Assembly: GCA_902803635.1 (NCBI GenBank)
Contig: CADCQU010000008.1
Span: forward strand, 1-9,734
DNA length: 9,734 nt
Reading direction: 5' to 3'
DNA from: an uncultured Lachnospiraceae bacterium
Lineage (GTDB): Bacteria > Bacillota > Clostridia > Lachnospirales > Lachnospiraceae
The first letter of the stretch is position 1; the number at the start of each line of letters is the position of its first letter. Position numbers and translations under genes: made by a program. The notes under the pieces are model-generated. The model searched no databases. It had not been told where the DNA came from and saw only the letters and a program-made list of their open reading frames with translations. Shown here in pieces: positions 1 through 7,809 of the stretch.

Positions 1-2
1 AG

Positions 3-62
3 ACGTTCCATGGCTTTCCCTTCCCGCCCCATTCAACGTTCCACAGTTTCCCGCTTCCCGCC
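3..62. repeat. Diverged direct repeat at left edge
   Basis: Two related copies, at about 3-28 and 36-62. Each begins ACGTTCCA, continues with a TTTCCC core and ends TTCCCGCC. The copies differ by substitutions and a small length change, so they are diverged. The stretch is pyrimidine-rich on this strand and stops abruptly where AT-rich DNA begins near 63. It may be the edge of a larger repeat lying outside the window; its function is unknown. Confidence 0.45.
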
Positions 63-704
63 GTACAAGCTTATTCTAACACACTATTTAGGCAAATGCA
101 ATATAAATATATATTAGATTAAATAATGCGTTTTATAAATCGTAATATTTTGGCATGATTTCCGCAGACCTCCCGGCTACGCCTTGTTCCGTCATCTTTC
201 AAATTAACACAATCCCCCTCCCGCCGACATACATCGACAGGAAGGGATGCATATTTTCTTTGTTTTATCCTGTAAAATGGTGCGTCGAACCAAAATAGTT
301 CAACATCTCTTGACCACGTTGGGGAGCGGGCGCAAATGTTTAAGAGGCTCCACCCTTGCAGCATGAATGATGCCATGAAAATATCCTAAAACTAGAATAA
401 AATCTATTTTACAATGCAAAATGCTAATGTCATATTCCTCCCTGTGGAATAATAAAAACAAATATAGAGCTGTTTTTCAGTTTCTATTTAATTAGATACA
501 CAAATAGGAAATACGTAATAAAAAATGGTGGAGGAATTTGCAGAGATGCTGTAAAATATAAACAGGTACTTTCTGCTTAAAGAGGCAGGTAGGTATTTTG
601 GAACAAAACTGGGTTGGAAAAAGAGGGAGGGATGCGATATGGACGGACGTGGGTAGACGGCAACAGTCAAGAGCAAACATTCATAATAAGGGAGGAATAG
701 TATA
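63..704. other. AT-rich intergenic region, no convincing gene
   Basis: About 640 bases upstream of the large secreted protein hold no ORF that I can support. Reading frames on the minus strand here are short, low in complexity and match no family I recognise. The DNA is AT-rich (19 G or C in the line 421-480). I see no clean -35/-10 pair; TAAAAT at 552-557 is the best -10-like hexamer but has no good -35. GGGAGG at 690-695 is the ribosome binding site of the next gene. Short coding-like stretches with stops around 540-700 could be decayed gene remnants, but I cannot name them. Confidence 0.5.
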
Positions 705-3700
705 ATGATTAGGGTTATGAAAAAGATTATATGTGTGTTTATGGCGGTTGCTTTATTATTGATAGCGGAGATGCCTATAAATACTTTGACAGAAAATTTT
801 GTGCAAGCAGATATTTCAAATAAATTGGCTGGCGTTGAATTCAATATGCCGAATGAAAATGAAGGTTCGTCGAATACATTAGGTGATTATGAATATAATG
901 GGAATTATTATTCTGTGATTCGTGGCAAGGGAATGTCTTGGAATCAGGCAAAGAATTACTGTGAAGGGTTAAATGGTCACTTGGCAGTTATTACCACGAA
1001 AGCAGAAGAGCTTTTTATAGAATCCGTATTGGGAACAAATAGAAGTGCATATTTTATTGGTGGTGAAAAAGCTGATAATGGGAGCTGGAGATGGATTACT
1101 GGAGAAGAATGGGAATATACAAATTGGCGAAGTGATCAACCAGATAATCGTGATGGTTCACAAATAAAATTGAGAATGGTTTATAGCCCTTCTTATGGGT
1201 GGAATTATGGCTGGGACGATATAGGCGTAAATGGAGATTATAGCATTGTTCAAGATTTTATCTGTGAGTGGGAAGGGGGGAGACATCAAATAGGGAATTT
1301 TGACCCTTCAACCGATTCATGGAGTTTCGACAATTCGTGGCGTTCCTTCGCAGAGTATGAGGATAATTGGACGGGTGGAGAGAAAAACAAATACAGGATG
1401 TCACCTTTGCGTTATATTGAGGTGTTTGGTATAGATTTTTACCGGGTAGCAACATCCAGTAATGCGGCATACAACTCTATGATGCCGTTTGCGGTTCAAC
1501 CGTCGGAAGATGATGATGGTTTTAAGGGACTATGCTTTGGTATGTCATTAACGGCACAGCTGTTGAATAAAGGGATTCTTTCCTGGAACAACTATAAGGA
1601 GGGAGACTTCCCTAATGTGAATGATTATTATCACGAAATCCGTCATCGAAATAGTTATCTCGAAACATTAACAGGCAATGGCGAAATATACACAACTGCC
1701 GGACGTTATAGCAAAGTATCCAATCTGATTGAGGATTACCAGATATGGCAGGATTCCACGGATGCAGAGGGATATGTATTCGACGTTAGGGAAGGCTTTA
1801 TACTTCCTGTAGAAAAAACGACTCGCAATCAAACCGAATGGGAAGTATACAACTATGATTCAAATGGACTGTATATTAAAAATGTTTTAGACTATATACG
1901 GAATTCAAGGGAGCCTTTGCTCTTGAGCTTATCCTTCAAGGGAAATCAAGGGACGGCCACTGCCCATGCTGTTTTGGCCTATGCTTGGGAAGCAGAAGAC
2001 TGGAGCGACAGCACCCAAAACGGGTGGTATAAGGTATATATCTATGACCCGAATTCTCCCACGCCGAATAATGCGATGCAATCAGCGGGGCAGACGATAC
2101 ATCCCACATACCTATCTTCTGGAGAGGAATTATACATAGAACTTAATCCTTTTCAGAATAAGTGGCGCTATAAGAGAGGAGGCTCAAATTCTGATTCTCA
2201 GTCCAGTTGTATCGGCTGTGATGCATCTGGAGACGTACCCAAACGAGATTATCCTCCAGAGGGAAGCAGAACATTCGGTTTCTCGCAACCTGATTTGCTT
2301 AAGATCCGATCACTATCAAACGTCCCCGCTGCTTTTGACGGAAGAGCAAATATAACGACAACCTTTGGAACGAATTTGCATTTGCCAGCTAACAGTAACG
2401 TCAAAGTCGTGGATGCTGATGGAAATATTGTCGCTTCCGTTTACGATGGGTATTGCTTTAGCAATGATGACTCTGTAACATTCTGCGAATGTGAGAATCT
2501 TGGTGGCGGTGTTTTATCTCTCCCTGACGGTAGTTATTCCTTACTTTACGAAAGCGGCGACGACATCACCGTCATTGGCACAGACAACATCATAAATCTA
2601 AGGTTTTCCGAACCGGCGGAAGCGAAGATCGACACGTCCACGAACAGCGTGGAAATTTCCTCCGAAAACGAGAATAATGTCTCCATGCAGCTCACGAACC
2701 TTCGGGGGCAGGGGGATTATACCTCCACGCAGGTTGAGGGAAAGATGGCGGAAGGAGACGTTGCAAACATTTCCCTTGACGTGGAAAACAAGCTCGAGGC
2801 GGAAATGAAGAGTGCGGGGGCTGCGACCAACCTTGATGTCTACACGACAAACGCCGCAAGCGAAAAGCAGGAGTACATCGAAACGCTTACCGCAGAGGAG
2901 GAAAAAATCGAGGTTGAGCTTCCCGCTGGCGAAACCCCGGACTATGCGGCCGCCATTGACGGAATCTCCTGCGTAAGCCTTGCGGAGGCCGTCGAGGTCG
3001 CCGATCCGGGTTGCACGATTACCCTTCTCCGGGACGTGACTCTTTCCGAGTGCATCGATATCGACAAAGACCTCGTGATTGATCTTGGCGGTTACACCAT
3101 CACGACGCAGGCGAGCTGTGCGAACGGCAGTGCGTTCAACATCATCTCCGGCACAGTCGAAATCAAGAACGGCAAAATCGATGGTACGGAGGTCGAGGAA
3201 GGCGAGGAAGTGGCCGTTGCGGATGGCATTTGCCTTGTAACCGTGCAGGACGGTGCGGTTCTGAATCTGACGGATGCAGACTTAGAGATGGTCGTGAACA
3301 GCAGGAACGGCTGCTGCGTTTATCCTTTTGCAGGGGGGACGATCAACATCAGTGCGGGGACGTTCGAGAACCTGACCGAGGAGGACTACCAGTACAAGGA
3401 GAACTTCCGTGGAATGACTGTGAACCAGGCGAATGTTGAAGAACAGCTCGTCCATATCACCGGTGGAACCTTCAAAGGGAACGATCCGGCGCTCGGTGAT
3501 AGCCATGGGAATCCGCTACTCGACGAAGGCTACCTGTCCTTTGCAAATGAAGACGGTTCCTTTACGGTGAAGGCAGCTTATACCGTCACTTTCGATGCAA
3601 ATGGCGGCAGCGAGGTCGCGGAGCAGCGCGTGGAAAAGGGGCAGCTTGTGGAAAAGCCCGAACCCCCGACGAAGGACGGCCTGCTCTTCGATGCCTGGTA

Positions 3701-4691
3701 TTTGGACGAGGAGTGTTCGATACCATACGACTTCTCCGACCCGGTGATGTCGAACTTCGTGCTTTATGCGAACTGGGTGGAGAACGTGGTCTACTGCACG
3801 GTCTCGCTCACGCTTAAGGACGGCATCGACATCAACATCTACGTGAAGAACATCCCCGAGGACATCGAGAAATACACGGTGGCTTACACGTTCGGGGGGA
3901 AAACAACGACAAAAGCCCTTGCCGACGGGACGGCTACCGGGGAGGGCGTGCGGAAGTTCACGGTGGCCTCCTGCGCGGCGAGCCAGATGACGAAGGAAGT
4001 GGAATTGAACGTGTTCAGGAACGACGTCCCCGTGACGTCCGTCGTTCAGTCCGTCCGGAAATACTGCGTGGCCGTCCTTGACGGAAACTACCAGGATCTC
4101 CTGAAAGAAATCTGCCAGTCTGCCCTGGACTATGGGAAATATGCGCAGATGTATTTCGACGGGGTTTCGGCGGGGGACGAGGACCTTGCCGACCACGGGC
4201 ACGAGCGTGACGTGCTTTCTGACGAGAACTGGTCGGCGGAGGATGCCGAAGAACTTGCGGAGTACGTGTCCTGCCGCACGGTTCCGGAAGCGTCCTGGAT
4301 TGAGCAGATTCGCTGCTCGCTGTCCCTGAAATCAAAGACGGAAATGAATTTCTACATCTATAAGAACCTTGGGTTTGACGCAGAGCCTTCGGTCTCCGTA
4401 CGTCTCGGGGACGATGCGTGGAAGAACTTCGTCATAACAAAGGCCAGGGAGAAGACAAATGAGGCCGGCGACGTATGGCGGATTGCCGTCAAGGGCATCC
4501 CGGCAAGCAGGCTTGGGGATGTCATCACCTTGACGCTTACCGGGGATGAAGGGGACGAGGCAACGATGTTGTATTCACCGCTCACCTATGTTGCGAGACA
4601 GAGCGTGGAAGGCGTGGACGTGCGGTTTGTGTGCAGGGCCCTGTACCGGTACTTCAAGGCCGCAAAGGCGTTCTTTACAAAGGGGGAATGA
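705..4691 (+). CDS. Large secreted protein: C-type lectin, papain-like domain, InlB repeat
   Basis: Predicted exported 1328-residue mosaic protein. Residues 1-35 look like a signal peptide (KK, then a hydrophobic core, with VQA/D as a possible cleavage site at 35/36). Residues ~62-190 are a C-type lectin domain: Cys86 and Cys187 form the canonical outer pair, QPDN is at 145-148, WDD at 170-172 and ICEWE at 186-190. Residues ~230-490 resemble a papain-like fold with GLCFGMS (Cys277), AHAV (His421) and YDPN (Asp448). A beta-rich linker (~535-720), a parallel beta-helix-like segment (~752-950) and an InlB/Listeria-Bacteroides repeat (959-1024, FDANGG to YANW) follow. The C-terminus carries two copies of one module, starting near 1034 and 1205. 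No LPXTG motif is visible. GGGAGG at 690-695 favours Met1 over Met5. Base composition changes sharply near codon 630-660. Glycan binding and peptidase roles are inferred from motifs only; the protein could also be an adhesin with an inactive protease fold. Confidence 0.9.
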   Translation: MIRVMKKIICVFMAVALLLIAEMPINTLTENFVQADISNKLAGVEFNMPNENEGSSNTLGDYEYNGNYYSVIRGKGMSWNQAKNYCEGLNGHLAVITTKAEELFIESVLGTNRSAYFIGGEKADNGSWRWITGEEWEYTNWRSDQPDNRDGSQIKLRMVYSPSYGWNYGWDDIGVNGDYSIVQDFICEWEGGRHQIGNFDPSTDSWSFDNSWRSFAEYEDNWTGGEKNKYRMSPLRYIEVFGIDFYRVATSSNAAYNSMMPFAVQPSEDDDGFKGLCFGMSLTAQLLNKGILSWNNYKEGDFPNVNDYYHEIRHRNSYLETLTGNGEIYTTAGRYSKVSNLIEDYQIWQDSTDAEGYVFDVREGFILPVEKTTRNQTEWEVYNYDSNGLYIKNVLDYIRNSREPLLLSLSFKGNQGTATAHAVLAYAWEAEDWSDSTQNGWYKVYIYDPNSPTPNNAMQSAGQTIHPTYLSSGEELYIELNPFQNKWRYKRGGSNSDSQSSCIGCDASGDVPKRDYPPEGSRTFGFSQPDLLKIRSLSNVPAAFDGRANITTTFGTNLHLPANSNVKVVDADGNIVASVYDGYCFSNDDSVTFCECENLGGGVLSLPDGSYSLLYESGDDITVIGTDNIINLRFSEPAEAKIDTSTNSVEISSENENNVSMQLTNLRGQGDYTSTQVEGKMAEGDVANISLDVENKLEAEMKSAGAATNLDVYTTNAASEKQEYIETLTAEEEKIEVELPAGETPDYAAAIDGISCVSLAEAVEVADPGCTITLLRDVTLSECIDIDKDLVIDLGGYTITTQASCANGSAFNIISGTVEIKNGKIDGTEVEEGEEVAVADGICLVTVQDGAVLNLTDADLEMVVNSRNGCCVYPFAGGTINISAGTFENLTEEDYQYKENFRGMTVNQANVEEQLVHITGGTFKGNDPALGDSHGNPLLDEGYLSFANEDGSFTVKAAYTVTFDANGGSEVAEQRVEKGQLVEKPEPPTKDGLLFDAWYLDEECSIPYDFSDPVMSNFVLYANWVENVVYCTVSLTLKDGIDINIYVKNIPEDIEKYTVAYTFGGKTTTKALADGTATGEGVRKFTVASCAASQMTKEVELNVFRNDVPVTSVVQSVRKYCVAVLDGNYQDLLKEICQSALDYGKYAQMYFDGVSAGDEDLADHGHERDVLSDENWSAEDAEELAEYVSCRTVPEASWIEQIRCSLSLKSKTEMNFYIYKNLGFDAEPSVSVRLGDDAWKNFVITKAREKTNEAGDVWRIAVKGIPASRLGDVITLTLTGDEGDEATMLYSPLTYVARQSVEGVDVRFVCRALYRYFKAAKAFFTKGE

Positions 4692-4693
4692 AC

Positions 4694-4798
4694 ATGAAGG
4701 AAGAATATCAGGGTCTTGTTTTGGAGACTGTGGTCTTCGAGAGCGAGGACCTCATCACGTCAAGCCCGGAGAATGAACTGCCGGATATTTCGGCGTAA
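4694..4798 (+). CDS. Short acidic peptide, 34 residues
   Basis: This small ORF starts two bases after the stop of the large secreted protein. AAGGGGGAA at 4680-4688, inside the end of that gene, gives a well-spaced ribosome binding site, so translation is probably coupled. The peptide begins MKEEYQGLVLE, continues VVFESEDLITSS and ends in an acidic, proline-containing tail. It has no signal peptide, membrane segment or cysteine. From memory, short ORFs with a Y..P..E.V.F...D.I..S pattern occur repeatedly in Clostridia; here QG stands where proline is usual. I know of no established function. It could be a peptide precursor, a small regulator or a chaperone-like partner of the upstream protein. 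Coding status rests on the binding site, the tight spacing and the recalled pattern. Confidence 0.6.
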   Translation: MKEEYQGLVLETVVFESEDLITSSPENELPDISA

Positions 4799-4872
4799 TT
4801 ATCATTTCTTTTCGCCTTTCTGCTCGGAGGTAGAGAAGTAAAACACGAGCAAGACATTAGTGAGAAAGAAAA

Positions 4873-4930
4873 GAGAGCATCTTCTTGTCTTCCGGATAGG
4901 AGAGAAGGGGATGCTCTCATCTTTTGTTTT
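4873..4930. terminator. Probable bidirectional intrinsic terminator
   Basis: GAGAGCATC at 4873-4881 pairs perfectly with GATGCTCTC at 4910-4918, and the inner arms add partial pairing. On the plus strand the stem is followed by an interrupted T-rich tract (ATCTTTTGTTTTAGG). On the minus strand the opposite flank reads TTCTTTTCTTTCTC, also T-rich. The hairpin sits between converging genes, so it can end both the lectin-peptide transcript and the TIR transcript. Confidence 0.7.
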
Positions 4931-4979
4931 AGGTTAGATAAACGAACGCCTGCCAAAGCTCTTAAATGGCGTGGCGGCT

Positions 4980-5060
4980 ATGAATCTTGGGTCAGTGAAA
5001 GAACATGAGATTGATGCATTTGACGATGTCTATGAGTATCTGATGCGATTTTGGAGTTAG
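4980..5060 (+). pseudogene. Short coding-like remnant, 26 residues
   Basis: An ATG-started frame of 26 codons with a coding-like, acidic and aromatic C-terminus (DAFDDVYEYLMRFWS). The same frame stays open upstream back to about 4938, giving some 40 codons without a stop, but has no Shine-Dalgarno and no good early start. It lies downstream of the terminator hairpin. I read it as the 3' remnant of a lost gene; I do not recognise the family. It may simply be a chance open frame. Confidence 0.3.
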
Positions 5061-5089
5061 CTGAGAGTAGGTTCGGTGTCCATCTCCCT

Positions 5090-7621
5090 CTACTCTATTG
5101 CTCCCGTATACTGCTTTGCCTTTGTGACAAGGGTGTCGAGACTACCGTAAAGGAAGCCGATATCGGCGTGCCCGTCCGGATAGAGCACCACGGCTTCCGT
5201 GCCGTCCTTGTTGAAGCCGACGGTCAGCTCGGCGTAGATGTCCGTGACCGGGATCCGCATGATGACGGCGAGGTTTTCCGTGCTGGCGACGACAGCCTGC
5301 TCCTCCATGGAGGAAACAGCAATCACGTGCTTCCCGTCCGCGGAAAACTGGAAGGTTCGGCACATGGCGCCGGTTTTTATGCTTCCCAGGCAGTCCCCGG
5401 TCTGCAGGTCATACAAAACCAGGTTTTCAACGTAGGAACCCAGTGCGAGAGTATCCCCGGAAAATGCCGCGCTCAGCCGGGTGTAGCCATTGCCCGGAAT
5501 CGTCATGACCGGATCCGGAATCTCCGAAGCCCGGAAGATATCCACCTCCTCCCCGCGAATCATGGCCTGCCATTTGTTATCCGGAGAAACGAAAACATAA
5601 GGCAGAGTCACTTCATTTGCCGGATGAAGCGTGTAGGTCTTTCCCTCAAAAACGTAGACCAGGCCCGGCGCTTCCGTCTCGGAAGTAACCATGTTTCCGT
5701 CCGCGTTCACGGCGTAGAAGGTGTTCCCGTTCCAGCTTCCGGTGAGCGGGAGGCACACGGACATGCCGGCCAGCTCGTCTTTCGGATAGCTTTCCCGTGT
5801 TTCCGTGATCAGGCTCGGCAGAACATCCTCCTCTTCCGGCATAAGGTTGATGAGGCAACCCCCGGAGCGGAGAGGCATGACCAGGCGACCGGCGGCAAAA
5901 TCAAGACCGTAAGTCAAATGGTCACTGCCGGAATCATAGACCGTCTCCCGGTCATGAATCCGATAGATCTGAACCTCCCCGTGGCTCGCAATCAGCGTAT
6001 CGTTATCCGCAAATGCCAGGGAGTAGAGGGTATTGCCGCTGTTGTGTCCCTCCGTCCAAAGCTCCTCACCGGTTTTAGCGTCCCAAAGCGTAAAACCGTC
6101 AGAGGAATTTGCCGAGGCCAGAAGCGTTCCGTCTGGGGAAAGCGAGCCCTCGTGCTCCGAGCGGCACGCCTCCTCAAGGGTATCTGTCCGCAGGTAGACA
6201 TACTCTTCACCGTCTTGATACCGAAAATGCCAGCCGTCCTCCGTAAAATATTCCGTGAGAACATAGGTGGAGGCCTTCCCTGTCCGCAGCACCTGTGCGG
6301 TTTCCGTATCCACAAGCCAGAGGATGTCTCCGTCGGACCAGGCACCAAGCTTGCCCGCACGGTGCAGCTCGACCTTACAGGAACCGTCACAGACAAGGCC
6401 CTCCAGCTCCGTCAGCTTTTTCGCAAAGGGGTCGTAGAGGGCCGTGGCTCCGGTTTCCTCCCGGTGAACCGGCACCTTGTTGTTGGCCGTCAGGCCGAAG
6501 CAGGAGAAGACAAAGCCCTCCGGCAGCTCTTCCGACAGCGCTTCCGTTCCGTCCGCGCTGTTATACAGAGTCAGCGAAGTATCCGAAAAACGGCAAATGT
6601 ATCGGCAGTCAGGGGAGAAATCCCTCCCGGATCTGCCAAACCAGCCGTAATCCTTTATGGAATAGAGTCTTTCCCCGGTCATGGAGTCGTAGACCTGCAG
6701 GCTGTTGTCCGCCTGCCGGCAGGCGACGTATTTCCCGTCATTGCTGAGAGACGCCCCGCGATGGAGAACGCCGTTGTCCTTGAGAGACCCGATTTGGGAA
6801 AACAGCTCCGGGTACATGGCGGCCTCCATCGCTGCGGAGACCGCCGTGTCATACTCGTCCCCGAAGATACGGCTGCCCTCGTACGCCTGCAGGGCATAGA
6901 CCAGACCGTTTCCCATCTCCCCTTCCGACGTGGAACGCACGGATTTTTCAATCAAAAGATCGGTCGCTTTCCGGGCCGTGGCGTTTCGCTCCGCTTCCAG
7001 CATATTGTTTTTATAAACGGCATAAACCGCAAAGCCTGTCATGGCGGCAAGCACGCAGGAGACAATGCAAAGACCCTGACGGAGCGCCCGCTCCTTATCC
7101 CTTCTTTTGAGCTCATAAAAATCGAGGTTCAGCATGCGGGCGACAATGCGAAGCTTCTCTGTCCGAAGCTGCTTTCGCATATTTCCCCGCAGGTCCGCGG
7201 CCAACGGTTCGACATCGACCTTTCCCTTCTCCGGTACGGGCTCAGCCGTTGTGATCTGGGGCGGATAGCTTTTATTTGGCTCACCTTCGATTAGCACCGG
7301 AATGATTTTGTCCTGCCGGCCGTGCTGGATGAAAAAGTCCACCTCCCGAAGGCACCAGGCCGATTGCGGAAGAGCCGGACTGCAGATCACAAGCAGCCAC
7401 TTGCTCTCCAGAAGTGCTTTTTCGATGCTGGCTCCCAGATCATCGGCAAGCGGGAGCTCATCCTGGTCCCGGAAGCAGCGGGCCAACTTTTTCTTTCCGG
7501 TCTTTTTTCGGATATCTCCGGGAATTCGGAAGGTTTCCAGAGCCCGCTGCACCGCCTTCGCCACGGCAACATCCGCAGGCAAATGCCGATAGCTGATAAA
7601 TGCACTGTAAACATAATCCAT
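5090..7621 (-). CDS. TIR domain, transmembrane, beta-propeller protein
   Basis: 843-residue protein with a TIR domain at residues ~1-125. FISYRH at 8-13 is box 1, RDQDELP is at 51-57, the hydrophobic strand SKWLLVICSP is at 73-82, and W89-C-L-R-E93 matches the WxxxE setting of the catalytic glutamate in NAD-cleaving TIR domains such as SARM1. A charged, probably helical linker (~145-182) leads to one membrane helix (~184-203). A short helical region follows, then a large WD40/quinoprotein-like beta-propeller (~275-830) with repeats such as SLSPDGTLLASANSSDG and FTLWDAKTGEELW. The TIR domain is therefore N-terminal to the membrane helix, probably cytoplasmic with the propeller outside, although the topology is not certain. 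AGGAGA at 7629-7634, seven bases away, supports the start. Likely roles are sensing or an NAD-depleting response; no partner gene is visible. GC content resembles its right-hand neighbours, and no disruption is seen. Confidence 0.9.
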   Translation of the reverse strand: MDYVYSAFISYRHLPADVAVAKAVQRALETFRIPGDIRKKTGKKKLARCFRDQDELPLADDLGASIEKALLESKWLLVICSPALPQSAWCLREVDFFIQHGRQDKIIPVLIEGEPNKSYPPQITTAEPVPEKGKVDVEPLAADLRGNMRKQLRTEKLRIVARMLNLDFYELKRRDKERALRQGLCIVSCVLAAMTGFAVYAVYKNNMLEAERNATARKATDLLIEKSVRSTSEGEMGNGLVYALQAYEGSRIFGDEYDTAVSAAMEAAMYPELFSQIGSLKDNGVLHRGASLSNDGKYVACRQADNSLQVYDSMTGERLYSIKDYGWFGRSGRDFSPDCRYICRFSDTSLTLYNSADGTEALSEELPEGFVFSCFGLTANNKVPVHREETGATALYDPFAKKLTELEGLVCDGSCKVELHRAGKLGAWSDGDILWLVDTETAQVLRTGKASTYVLTEYFTEDGWHFRYQDGEEYVYLRTDTLEEACRSEHEGSLSPDGTLLASANSSDGFTLWDAKTGEELWTEGHNSGNTLYSLAFADNDTLIASHGEVQIYRIHDRETVYDSGSDHLTYGLDFAAGRLVMPLRSGGCLINLMPEEEDVLPSLITETRESYPKDELAGMSVCLPLTGSWNGNTFYAVNADGNMVTSETEAPGLVYVFEGKTYTLHPANEVTLPYVFVSPDNKWQAMIRGEEVDIFRASEIPDPVMTIPGNGYTRLSAAFSGDTLALGSYVENLVLYDLQTGDCLGSIKTGAMCRTFQFSADGKHVIAVSSMEEQAVVASTENLAVIMRIPVTDIYAELTVGFNKDGTEAVVLYPDGHADIGFLYGSLDTLVTKAKQYTGAIE

Positions 7622-7652
7622 TTGTCGTTCTCCTTCGCTAAACGGGTCCCAA

Positions 7653-7705
7653 GGTTACAAAAACGTATCCAGGCAACCGTTTTGTGACCAGCTGATTCTG
7701 GTAAC
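7653..7705 (-). promoter_or_regulatory. Inverted repeats in TIR promoter and leader
   Basis: Two overlapping inverted repeats lie between the -10 and the TIR start codon. GTGACCAG (7684-7691) pairs with CTGGTAAC (7698-7705) with one mismatch and overlaps the expected transcription start near 7702. GGTTACAAAAACG (7653-7665) pairs with CGTTTTGTGACC (7678-7689) with one G-T pair and one bulged A. Both use 7684-7689, so they cannot form together. They may act as an operator, an RNA leader structure, or both. Confidence 0.45.
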
Positions 7706-7708
7706 ATC

Positions 7709-7717
7709 ATTATAGCA
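7709..7717 (-). promoter_or_regulatory. Extended -10 promoter for the TIR gene
   Basis: On the minus strand the sequence reads TGCTATAAT, an extended -10 with a perfect TATAAT at 7709-7714. The expected -35 region (about 7732-7737) is weak, as is common for extended -10 promoters. Transcription would start near 7702 and give a leader of about 80 bases. Confidence 0.6.
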
Positions 7718-7736
7718 AAAAAACGGGAGCAATTCT

Positions 7737-7758
7737 TCTGAATTTCTCGAAATTCTGA
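7737..7758. promoter_or_regulatory. 22-bp palindrome, operator candidate
   Basis: The arms pair at 9 of 10 positions around a two-base centre. The perfect core is GAATTTC-TC-GAAATTC at 7740-7755. It overlaps the expected -35 region of the minus-strand TIR promoter and lies just upstream of the plus-strand promoter. Such a site suits a dimeric regulator acting on both directions. No regulator gene is present in the window. Confidence 0.45.
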
Positions 7759-7774
7759 TTTCACAAAGATTTCA

Positions 7775-7803
7775 TTCCCACTTTTTCTGATTTGTGTTAT
7801 AAT
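7775..7803 (+). promoter_or_regulatory. Extended -10 promoter for the structured RNA
   Basis: TGTTATAAT at 7795-7803 is an extended -10 with a perfect TATAAT at 7798-7803. TTCCCA at 7775-7780 is a partial -35 match at the standard 17-base spacing. Transcription would start near 7810 and enter the structured RNA region. It may also be the promoter of the acetyltransferase and hydrolase genes through a leader of about 287 bases. Confidence 0.65.
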
Positions 7804-7809
7804 CAGGAA

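Noticed and set aside
119..376. 85-residue open frame on the minus strand
   Set aside because: No recognisable domain and no convincing start signal; composition not coding-like.
632..700. 22-residue plus-strand ORF ending inside the binding site of the large gene
   Set aside because: GGGAGG stands only about one base from its ATG, too close to work well; a leader peptide is possible but not supported.
3516..4202. 228-residue open frame on the minus strand
   Set aside because: Antisense to the secreted protein, low-complexity composition, no binding site; a shadow frame.
5051..7294. 747-residue open frame on the plus strand
   Set aside because: It lies wholly antisense to the TIR gene, is rich in Arg, Gly and Val with no recognisable domain, and arises from the GC-rich codon usage of the real gene.
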